Shown here piece by piece: positions 54,603 through 63,200 of a stretch of DNA of 64,000 bases; position 1 is the first letter of the stretch; each line of letters opens with the position of its first letter. Under the pieces are notes generated by a model. That model was not told the DNA's origin. It did no database searches and saw only the letters and a list, made by a program, of their open reading frames with translations. This stretch comes from Thalassotalea euphylliae. GTDB lineage: Bacteria > Pseudomonadota > Gammaproteobacteria > Enterobacterales > Alteromonadaceae. The DNA lies in contig NZ_QUOU01000001.1 of NCBI RefSeq assembly GCF_003390335.1, forward strand, positions 620,001-684,000. The letters are read 5' to 3'. The position numbers and the translations under genes are program-made.

Positions 54603-54870
54603 TCTTTCGAGATTGAATTTTGTGCAATCTAAACGCTTGCTGATCGCGGCACTCGGTTTGTCGCATGGTTATTCCATGTAAAAAGCGAGTAACAATGAGC
54701 AGGAAGCGTTTAGGTGACCCCCTTTTGTGTTAGAGAGGGGCAGCGTCTGTTTGACTTTTCTACTGTGTTGCCACTTATTTGTGGAGAGTGACTACACGGC
54801 ACAAGTGTCGCCTTGTATAAAACCCAAACAGACTGCTGCAAAAACAACCCTAAAAGATCAACACGCCCTA
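54590..54870. mobile_element. MITE-like element of about 281 bp
   Basis: TAGGGCGTGTTGATCTTT at 54590-54607 and its exact complement at 54853-54870 form perfect 18-bp terminal inverted repeats. No gene lies inside. There are two internal inverted pairs: CTAAACGCTT/AAGCGTTTAG (54629/54704) and CAGCGTCTGTTTG/CAAACAGACTGCTG (54741/54825), so the RNA would fold strongly. It supplies the last codons of the acyl-CoA synthetase and ends six bases before the Crp/Fnr gene stop. It is a non-autonomous transposable element by structure. Confidence 0.82.
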
Positions 54871-54875
54871 ACTAA

Positions 54876-55457
54876 TTAACACTTCTTACGTTTTAGCCTA
54901 GACAGTGATACCGCATCCATACTCAGGTAAGAGGCGATGTGGTATTGCGGAATTTGCCTTGCTAACAGCCAGGGCTCTTCATCCATCAGCCATTGGTATC
55001 TCGCTTCTGCATTTCCGGTCAATAAAATCCCTTCGCGTCGCTCATTACGAATGAATAGCTGTTTGGTGAGGTTGTCTAAAAAGTCGTTGATTGGCGGATA
55101 TTGAGCGATTAGCTGATTAAAGTCCTCGACCGCAATTTTATAAAGCTCGCAGGGGGCTAAGGTTTCGATACAGAAGCTGCTGGCCGAGCCTGTTAGGTAG
55201 GCGCTCATTGAACCAATGGGATCGCCCTCTTTAAAAAAGGCCTTATTGCGCTCTTTGCCATCAGGCAAGGTATAGAAAAAACGCACAACCCCGGTTTTGA
55301 TGATATAAAAGTGGGTTTGCTGTTTACCTGCATGTAATAGCCGCTCGCCAGCGGCGACCGAGACTGGTTTGACAATTGTTGACCAAGCTTGCCACAAGCT
55401 ATCGTCAAGGCTAAGTAGGGGGCTGAGCAAGGTTTTTAAATCGTGTAAGTTGTGCAT
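54876..55457 (-). CDS. Crp/Fnr-family regulator
   Basis: The 193-residue protein has a cyclic-nucleotide-binding-type beta-roll (about 20-130; GERLLHAGKQQTHFYIIKTG, PDGKERNKAFFKEGD) and a short C-terminal HTH (IPQYHIASYLSMDAVSLSRL). No FeS Cys cluster is seen, so it is closer to Crp-type or YeiL-like members than to Fnr. The ligand-binding Arg/Ser pair of true CRP is not obvious. The C-terminus ends near the MITE-like element and may have been altered. Confidence 0.82.
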   Translation of the reverse strand: MHNLHDLKTLLSPLLSLDDSLWQAWSTIVKPVSVAAGERLLHAGKQQTHFYIIKTGVVRFFYTLPDGKERNKAFFKEGDPIGSMSAYLTGSASSFCIETLAPCELYKIAVEDFNQLIAQYPPINDFLDNLTKQLFIRNERREGILLTGNAEARYQWLMDEEPWLLARQIPQYHIASYLSMDAVSLSRLKRKKC

Positions 55458-55510
55458 AGAGCTGTCGAGATTGCTAGCGAGCGCTGAGCGACAAGGTTAA
55501 CAAGGGAAAG

Positions 55511-55545
55511 CATTGGTGACAATGCAGCATGTCACCAATGTTTTT
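55511..55545. terminator. Strong hairpin between the Crp/Fnr and solute-binding genes
   Basis: CATTGGTGACA and TGTCACCAATG pair perfectly over 11 bases with an eight-base loop and a T run on plus. The gene that ends toward it is on minus (solute-binding protein), where the tail is weaker. Confidence 0.7.
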
Positions 55546-55686
55546 AAGCAATTTATCTTTCAGTAATGTGTTTTTAGCTCTTTACTGCCAAGATGTTCTA
55601 CACATATTGATTTTACCGCGTACTGTAAAGTACGTGCTTGGCTTGCGTTAGCCATCAGCTGCCATGTAAATTCTACCGAGTTAGTA

Positions 55687-56460
55687 TTACCGCAAATTAC
55701 TGAATTGCGCGTCTGTATTGTTACTGTCAGCATGAGTCGCATTTGCTTGCCATTGAGCAAATGCGGTTGAAATTTTGTTGATCAGTTGCGCATCCGAATT
55801 TTTGCTTAGTGCCATGCAATGCTCGGTTTTTTCTTTGGAATGCAGTGTCAGTCCTGCAACAATGGCGAGGTTACTGGCATTAACTTGCGCTAAACGATAG
55901 CGCAGCGCTGCTTCTGATTGGACGACCGCATCAATTTTACCTGTGATCAACTTGAGCAAGTTGATCTCTTCGTTGGATGAAATATCTAAGTTGACACCTG
56001 GCTCAAAGCCTTTAGTCGACAAATATCGATAGCTGTTGTCATCTCGCATTACACCGACTACAGAGTTTTTAAGGGACGCTAGTGAGCTAATATCAGCACT
56101 GTTAGTGGCTAATTTAAAAATTCTGATTGGGGTCGCTTGGTATACTGGGCAAAACCAATGAAACAGTGGCTCGCGTTGCTCGTTTTTAAAAATAGAGTAA
56201 ATAAGCACATTAGGTTTGTTGGTGGCGAGGTGGTAGCTTCTTGCCCATGGGTAAATGTTCAGTGAATAATCAAGGTTGGCAAGCGCTAAAATTTCGCGAA
56301 TATTCTCGGTGACTACCCCTTTGACTTCTGCTTGAACCGTGTCGTTTTTGTAGTGAATAATATAGGGCGGCCAATGCTCAGAAACCACGCTTAGCTGATG
56401 TTCTCCGGCGTGGCTGAGTAAGCACACAGATATGAATACCAAGAAAAATAAATGCTTCAT
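55687..56460 (-). CDS. Periplasmic solute-binding protein, family 3 type
   Basis: The 257-residue exported protein has a signal peptide (KHLFFLVFISVCLLSHAG) and the SBP_bac_3 fold. It starts LSVVSEHWPPYIIHYKND and has TENIREILALANLDYSLNIYPWARS, then SVVGVMRDDNSYRYL and KIDAVVQSEAALRYRL. Such stand-alone proteins, common in marine gammaproteobacteria, may act as binding proteins or as sensors' partners. No ABC membrane genes are nearby. The C-terminus is Asp/Asn-rich. Confidence 0.78.
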   Translation of the reverse strand: MKHLFFLVFISVCLLSHAGEHQLSVVSEHWPPYIIHYKNDTVQAEVKGVVTENIREILALANLDYSLNIYPWARSYHLATNKPNVLIYSIFKNEQREPLFHWFCPVYQATPIRIFKLATNSADISSLASLKNSVVGVMRDDNSYRYLSTKGFEPGVNLDISSNEEINLLKLITGKIDAVVQSEAALRYRLAQVNASNLAIVAGLTLHSKEKTEHCMALSKNSDAQLINKISTAFAQWQANATHADSNNTDAQFSNLR

Positions 56461-56762
56461 TAATTCAACTGCTTGCGATTAACTTACAGACGCCTCTCCG
56501 ACGCCATTATTAACAAGTACCTTAGCGTTTAGTGGATGAAGTTTAAAGCAATAATGCACTTTGCTGCGATAAATTACGCGCCGGCACGCCAATGCGATCT
56601 TTGCTTTGCCAAAATCACGATTATTGGCACAAGAATATATTTTTTAATCCCTAGGTCTTACACTCTCGTAGACAAAGCGCTATCGGTATGGCTCACAACA
56701 AGGCCAAACGCGTTAACACCAAACTATTAAAACAACAGATAAAGCGAAAAAGAAGGTGAGTT

Positions 56763-57287
56763 ATGAAACAAGTTTGCGCATGCTCAACACTCAAATCCAA
56801 GTTACTGGCGGCGGTGTTAACCCTGTTATTTGTCCCCCTTTCATTGGCAACTACCGAGCATAGTACTGAACATAGTACCGGGCACAGTACCGAGCACAAT
56901 ACCGAACATAGTATCGAGTTTTTAAATACCAAGCCGAGCAATAAGGCATTGCCGTTTTCTGAGGCTGTTAAGGTGGGCAATACGCTTTATTTATCCGGGC
57001 AAATTGGTTGGCATGGGGCAACAGGCAAGTTAGCGCAAGGTGGCTTTGAAGGTGAAGCTCATCAAGTCATGAAAAACATCAAAGGCACGTTAACCCAATA
57101 CGGCTATCAAATGTCTGACGTGGTAAAGTGCTTGGTGATGTTAACTGATATTAAGCAGTTCAAGGCATTTAACCAAGTTTATAGCCAATATTTCAGTGCG
57201 CCTTATCCCGCGCGTAGCGCATTTGCCGTAAGTGAGTTGGCAGCGGGAGCATTGGTTGAAGTTGAATGTATCGCCGCTGTAAACTAG
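56763..57287 (+). CDS. Exported RidA-family protein with His-rich repeats
   Basis: This 174-residue RidA protein carries a signal peptide (about 1-29), unlike cytosolic RidA that removes 2-aminoacrylate. After it comes a stretch of four-residue repeats (TEHSTEHSTGHSTEHNTEHS) with five His, coded by 12-bp tandem units. Then follows the RidA domain with LPFSEAVKVGNTLYLSGQ, MKNIKGTLTQYGYQMSDVVK, and PARSAFAVSELAAGALVEVECIA, including the conserved Arg. The repeat could bind metal and the enzyme would act in the periplasm. It precedes the TonB receptor by 131 bp. Confidence 0.85.
   Translation: MKQVCACSTLKSKLLAAVLTLLFVPLSLATTEHSTEHSTGHSTEHNTEHSIEFLNTKPSNKALPFSEAVKVGNTLYLSGQIGWHGATGKLAQGGFEGEAHQVMKNIKGTLTQYGYQMSDVVKCLVMLTDIKQFKAFNQVYSQYFSAPYPARSAFAVSELAAGALVEVECIAAVN
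56856..56915 (+). repeat. Five tandem 12-bp units in the RidA gene
   Basis: Units of the form GARCAYARTACY are repeated five times in frame, with the unit series starting GAGCATAGTACT. Each encodes E/G-H-S/N-T/I. Unit number could vary by slippage without shifting the frame. Confidence 0.85.
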
Positions 57288-57417
57288 CGCCGCCAAGCGA
57301 TAAAACCCAAACCATAAAACAAATTTAATCGTTACCTAACCGTTACTCGTTGAGTTCTCGACAATTGCTAGACAGTCACTAGCTAATTACTAGCGAAAGG
57401 CCAATAAGGAAAAGTTT

Positions 57418-59478
57418 TTGAAATACTCTCGTCTGATACTGCGCCGCGCCCTGTTTACCGGGCTATTGGCCACTTTTGTTGGTCCTCCATGGCAAGCGGC
57501 TGCGCAGCAGCCAACGGGGTTAGAAACCATTACGGTTACGGCCTCAGGTATTGAGCGCCAACTGGCCAAACTCACGGGTAATTTAACGGTGATTGGCGAG
57601 CAAGCGCTGCAAGCGGTTAATCATCAGCACATTAATCAGATAATGGCGCAAGTGCCAGGCGCTTGGATTAGCCGTGGCAATGGGCAAGAGCACCTGACCG
57701 CACTGCGTTCACCAGTACTTACCGGCGGTGGCGGGTGTGGCGCATTTTTTATGGCGCAAGATGGTATTTCACTGCGTGGTCCCGGCTTTTGTAATATCAA
57801 CCAATTATTTGATGCGAATGCACTGCAAGCCCAACGTATTGAAGTACTGCGTGGTCCTGCGAGTACCTTGTATGGCTCAAATGCTGTCCATGGCGTGATC
57901 AATGTGATCACGCCCGAACCTCTGTCCACGCAAGGTGGCTCCTTGGGGGTAACATTAGGGCCACATGATTACCAACGCGCAACATTTAGTGCTAGTCATC
58001 AGCAAAATGAACACGGGTTTATGGCTTATGGCAACAGCGCTCATGATGGCGGCTATAAAGATGATAGTGGCTTTGAACAGCAAAAGTTGACCTTGATTCA
58101 TCAATTCGAACATGGCCAGTGGTCGGTTAAAAATGTGCTGTCTGCAACTCATCTCAATCAAGACACCGCCGGCTTTATTCGCGGCTTTGAAGCATACAGA
58201 GAAGAAGCGCGCAAACGTGAAAATCCGAATCCTCAAGCTTATCGCGATAGCCAGAGTGCTCGTCTATATTCACTTGTTCGCTACCAATTAAGCGATGATG
58301 AACTGTTACAAGTGAGCCCTTACTTGCGCTGGACAGACATGGAGTTCTTACAACACTTTTTACCGTGGCAACCGTTGGAAGAAAACAGTCAAACGGGTGG
58401 CGGTATGAAGCTTAGCTACCACAAAAGCCAGCAGCGTATTGATTGGCTGGCAGGGGTTGATGTCGACTTTACGCAGGGGGAGTTGGTGGAGTTTCAGGCC
58501 GAGCCGTTTGCTCCGCATTTACCCGCGGGTTTTCACTATGATTACCAAGTTGACGCAACCATTGTTTCTCCCTACGCAAAGCTGTTTTGGCAAGCGACTA
58601 CGCAGCTGGAGTTCACCGCTGGTATGCGCTATGAATACACAGATTACGATTATCAAAACAAGCTAACGGATGGCAGTGCCTGTGCGCCTGATGTGATTAA
58701 TTGTCGCTATACTCGACCCAGTTCACAACAAGTAAGCTTTAATGAAACCTCATACCAACTTGGCGCTAGTTACCAATTAGCGCCTTCTCATCGACTTTAT
58801 GGTCAATACTCTCAGGGGTATCGCGCACCGCAAGCCACAGAATTATTCCGCTTGCAGGCCGGACAAACGATTGCCAATTTAGCCCCAGAAACCTCTCAAG
58901 GTATCGAGCTAGGTGTACGTGGGCAATCAACTCAACTGTTTTACGACGTTTCATTATTCGCCATGGATAAAGAACGCGTGATATTTCAAGACGCGGATCG
59001 CCAGAACGTTAATAACGGTGAAACGCGCCATCTTGGTATTGAATTTTTACTGCGTTATCAACTGCCAGCAGATTTTTTCGTGCAAGCATCGGGCACCTTG
59101 GCTAATCACACCTATCAAGCAGATTTGACACTGAGCCGAGTCAGCATCCAAGGAAATGAAATCGATACTGCGCCTCAGCATATCGCAAATGTGCAACTTG
59201 GCTGGCAGCATAACGCACAGCAAAAAGTGACGTTGGAATGGCAGCATATGGGCAATTATTACCTCAACCCAGAAAATACCGCTGACTATCGAGGCCATAA
59301 TTTACTGAATTTACGCGCCAGTACACAAGTAGCAGACAACTTAACGGTGGCGATGCAATGGCTTAATATGACGAACCGAGATTACGCAGAGCGCGCCGAT
59401 TTTGGCTTTGGTCAATACCGCTATTTTGTGGGTGAACCGCGCTCACTTTTTGTCTCTCTCAACTATCAGTTTGACTAA
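57418..59478 (+). CDS. TonB-dependent outer membrane receptor
   Basis: The 686-residue receptor has a signal peptide, a TonB-box-like ETITVTASG, a plug domain with IEVLRGPASTLYGSNAVHGVINVIT, and a 22-strand-type barrel ending in VSLNYQFD (terminal aromatic at the penultimate position). Two Cys in the plug (GGGGCGAFF and GPGFCNINQL) and two in a barrel loop (GSACAPDVINCRYT) could form disulphides. The ligand is not evident; BtuB/siderophore receptors are alternatives. A TTG start at 57418 is supported by AAGGA seven bases upstream. The next gene encodes a thioredoxin-like protein. Confidence 0.9.
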   Translation: MKYSRLILRRALFTGLLATFVGPPWQAAAQQPTGLETITVTASGIERQLAKLTGNLTVIGEQALQAVNHQHINQIMAQVPGAWISRGNGQEHLTALRSPVLTGGGGCGAFFMAQDGISLRGPGFCNINQLFDANALQAQRIEVLRGPASTLYGSNAVHGVINVITPEPLSTQGGSLGVTLGPHDYQRATFSASHQQNEHGFMAYGNSAHDGGYKDDSGFEQQKLTLIHQFEHGQWSVKNVLSATHLNQDTAGFIRGFEAYREEARKRENPNPQAYRDSQSARLYSLVRYQLSDDELLQVSPYLRWTDMEFLQHFLPWQPLEENSQTGGGMKLSYHKSQQRIDWLAGVDVDFTQGELVEFQAEPFAPHLPAGFHYDYQVDATIVSPYAKLFWQATTQLEFTAGMRYEYTDYDYQNKLTDGSACAPDVINCRYTRPSSQQVSFNETSYQLGASYQLAPSHRLYGQYSQGYRAPQATELFRLQAGQTIANLAPETSQGIELGVRGQSTQLFYDVSLFAMDKERVIFQDADRQNVNNGETRHLGIEFLLRYQLPADFFVQASGTLANHTYQADLTLSRVSIQGNEIDTAPQHIANVQLGWQHNAQQKVTLEWQHMGNYYLNPENTADYRGHNLLNLRASTQVADNLTVAMQWLNMTNRDYAERADFGFGQYRYFVGEPRSLFVSLNYQFD

Positions 59479-59508
59479 CGCGTGTTACGCACTCGAGGCT
59501 AGATAATC

Positions 59509-60000
59509 ATGACATTAAACAACTACACCACACGGCTTACTCAATGGGTTGGCCTAATGTTAACAGCGCTGCTATTGATGTTATCGAACCCAGCAGCGGC
59601 AAAGCATGCCAAGCTTATTGAGTTGGAAGAAAAATTAGCACAGCACCAAGGGCAAGTGGTTTATTTGGATTTTTGGGCTTCTTGGTGCATACCGTGTAAA
59701 GCGTCATTCCCGTGGATGAATGCAATGCAGGCGAAGTATCAAGCGCAAGGGCTTAAAATCATCACAGTGAACCTAGATGCCGATAAGGCACACGCCTTGG
59801 ACTTTCTTGCCGAGCATCCGGCCGATTTTGAGGTGATTTATGACCCCAAAGGCAAAATCGCGCGTCATTTCAATTTACCGGGCATGCCAAGTAGTATGAT
59901 ATTTGATCGTCAAGGCAAGCTCGTGGCAACCCATGTCGGTTTTAACGACGTCAAAAAAGTACAGTATCAACAAGCATTGGCTAACTTGCTCGCCAATTAG
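59509..60000 (+). CDS. TlpA/ResA-like exported thioredoxin
   Basis: The 163-residue protein has an N-terminal membrane helix or signal peptide (about 10-32, ending in AAAKH). It has a thioredoxin fold with the active site FWASWCIPCKASFPWM and the cis-Pro region LPGMPSSMIFDRQG. The CIPC motif is close to TlpA/ResA oxidoreductases. It lies 30 bp after the TonB receptor and is probably in the same operon, so it may act on disulphides of the receptor or of a partner. Confidence 0.88.
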   Translation: MTLNNYTTRLTQWVGLMLTALLLMLSNPAAAKHAKLIELEEKLAQHQGQVVYLDFWASWCIPCKASFPWMNAMQAKYQAQGLKIITVNLDADKAHALDFLAEHPADFEVIYDPKGKIARHFNLPGMPSSMIFDRQGKLVATHVGFNDVKKVQYQQALANLLAN

Positions 60001-60053
60001 GTTTGTTGCGAGACAAAACTACGATCTGTTGGACAGCCTATTTCGAGTCGCTG

Positions 60054-60105
60054 TTTTAAGGCTATGTTTTAAGGCTATGTTTTAAGACTATGTGTTGAGA
60101 CTTTG
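60054..60105 (+). repeat. Tandem 13-bp repeats
   Basis: TTTTAAGGCTATG occurs at 60054 and 60067, then TTTTAAGACTATG at 60080 and a degenerate TGTTGAGACTTTG at 60093. The repeats follow the thioredoxin-like gene and are noncoding. Confidence 0.75.
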
Positions 60106-60223
60106 TTCTAAGACACTGATTTCAAGCATAGGCACCTAGTGCTATGCAAATATTTGGGTTTACTCAATGGGCATGTAATACTTTACAAAATATTAATTTA
60201 TTCCAATTCCCTAGGGTTTTTTG

Positions 60224-63200
60224 ATGCAAAAAATGCACTCAGTACTGGCTAATTTTACTCGCCGTTATATTTTACTGTTTGCGCTGAATGTTTTATTGGT
60301 CGCCGTTGCTTTTTCTCAGTTGCGGCTTCACTACCAAGAGCAGCAAGTGTTTCAGCAAGTGTCGAAGGTTGCCGATGACCAACGAAATTCACTACAACAA
60401 ATCAGCCTATTACTCGTTCAATACCAACAAGCAAACAAGGTCAATAGTCCATCTAAGCTTGTCGCAAAAGTGATCGCAACAGCGCAAGCCATGCGAGAAA
60501 ACCAGGCAGCCTTGGTTCAGCATGTCGAGCTGTTGATGGCAAACGAAGCCTCAGATTTTTCGCTCAACATGGCGACATATCGCGACTTAAACCAGCGCTT
60601 GGCGGCATATTTGACCAGTGCCGAAGCGCTGGCTAGGGATGCGACAATGTCTGCGCAACAAATGGCCAATATTAATGCCTTGGCGAGTGATTCGTTTGTT
60701 ATCGCGCTTGAGCAGGCGCTCACGGTGTTTAAACACGAAGCGAGTGAGCGTTTTCAGGCCAGTGAACGCATAGGTGCATTGATTTGGACAGTGACCGTAC
60801 TGGTCTTTTTAGCTGTCGCTTGTTACGCCTATTACGTTATACGCAATTTGTTACAACAAACCTACTCGAAGCTGAGCAATGAGCGCAATCGCGCGTCTGA
60901 TTTTCAATTTGCCATCAACAAGCATTCCCTCGTTTTACAATTCGATCAGCAAGGCATTATTACGTTTTACAATCAGCGCTTTAGCCAAGTGTACGGCTAT
61001 GAGTCGGACGCCTTGCTGTTTCAGCCTGTTGAAAAACTAAGAAGCGACCATCACACAGATGCCTTTATTGACAAAATTTATCAAACGCTGCGCACAGGCA
61101 GTGTTTGGCGAGGTGAATTGTGCACGCTTTCTTGCAACGGCCGTAAGCTTTGGTTCACGACGACGATAGTGCCATTAAAAGCTGACAAAAAGCACAATAA
61201 GTTCATGCTCATTCAAAACGATATTACCGAGCAACGCCAAACTGAGTTAGCACTAAAACGCATCCACGACCTGACCTCCGATAGCAGCGCCAATTTTGAG
61301 CGAAAAATAGATAATTTACTGGCACTGGGTTGCGAGCTGTTCCACTTGCCGCTCGGTATTGTCAGCCAAGTGCAAGACCAAGACTATACTGTGCTCTTCG
61401 CCCGTAGCACCAATGATGCGGTGTGCGCTGGCGAATCATTTCCATTGGCTAAAACCGCTTGCTTTCACGCCTTAAATACCAATAAGCCGATTGCCATAGA
61501 GCGAATCAGTGAGAGCGACATTAGCGGTCATCCCTGCTATCAAAACGTTGCTTTGGAAACTTATATTGGCGCCCCCATATTGGTTGATGGCAAGCGATTT
61601 GGCACCTTGAACTTTTCCAGCGCTGAGCCTTATAGCCATGAATTTATAGATGCCGATCTAGAAATTATTCAGCTGATTGCGCAATGGATAGGTTACGAGC
61701 TGATGCGCAAACAGCAGCGTGAACAACTCTTGGGTCAACAGCAATTGATGGAGCAGATGAGCCAGCTGGCGCGCCTTGGTGTGTGGGAAGTAGATCTTAG
61801 AACCAATCAAATTTACTGGTCGCCAATGACCAAACAAATTCATGAAGTAGCTCCTGACTATGTGCCTGATTTGGATACGGCGATTAATTTTTACAAAGCA
61901 GGACGCAGTCGCGAGTTAATTACCAAGTTAGTCGAGCGCTCTATTTCGCACGGTGAGTCTTATCAGCAAGAGCTTGAATTAATCACTGCCACAGGGAAAG
62001 AGATATGGGTCGTTGCCAAGGGGGAAGCGGAGTTTGAAAATGGCGAATGTATCCGTTTGTACGGCTCCTTTCAAGACATTACTAACCGCATTGAGGCGCA
62101 GCAAGAGCTCGCTGACAGTAATGAACGGTTAGCGTCTGTGATGCAGGCCACTGCGGTAGGGATTTGGGATTGGGAAATTGATACCGATAAAGCCGTGCTC
62201 AATGAACGTTGGGCCAATATCATTGGCTATACCCTCGCTGAATTGGCACCCACTACTGGCCAGACTTGGACGTCTAGGTTACACCCTGACGATTTAATAT
62301 TGTCGCAACAGGAATTACAGCGTCACTGGCGTGGTGAAACACAGTACTACAGCTGCGAAACGCGATTGCGCCATAAAGAGGGGCATTGGCTTTGGGTGCT
62401 AGACACGGGCAAAGTTGTTGAATGGCATAATGATGGCCGCCCTAAGCGTATGATTGGCACCCATTTAGATATCAGTGAGCAGAAAAACGCTGAGCAAAAA
62501 ATTAAAGACAGTAACCGACGAATGCAGCTTGCCGCTGACTCTGGTGGTATCGGTGTTTGGGATTACAACGTCTTAACCAACGAATTGCAATGGGATGACT
62601 GGATGCTCAAGCTGTATGGTATTGAGCGCGAAAACTTTTCCGGTGCACTCAGTGCGTGGCGACAAGGTTTACACCCAGACGATCGAAAACGCATTTACAG
62701 TACGCATCAACAAGCGATTGATTCAGCTGGCAAATTTGAAGCGCAATTTCGTATCATTCGCCCGTCAGGTGAAATTCGTTATCTCAAAGCAACGGCCATC
62801 AACACGGTCAATGACGACGGCCAAGTCACCAATATGATTGGCGTAAACTACGACATTACTGAGCGAGTGCGTAATGAGCTAGCGCTGACGGCAGCGAAAA
62901 CCCAAGCGGAATCGGCGGTAAAAGCGAAAAATGAGTTTTTGGCGAGTATGAGCCACGAAATTCGCACGCCGATGAACGGCGTGATTGGCATGTTAGATCT
63001 GCTGCAAGATACTGAATTAAGCAAGGATCAACAGCACAAGGTTTCACTGGCACAAAGCAGTGCGAATTCTTTACTTCAGTTAATCAACGACATACTCGAT
63101 TTCTCAAAAATTGACGCTGATAAGTTAGATCTTGAAGCGATTGTGTTTGATCTCGCGCATATGATGGGGGAACTCAGTGAGTCGATGGCACCGCAGGTGC

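Noticed and set aside
55560..55760. 66-codon frame on minus overlapping the end of the solute-binding protein
   Set aside because: It runs through the end of a well-supported gene in another frame and has no motif.
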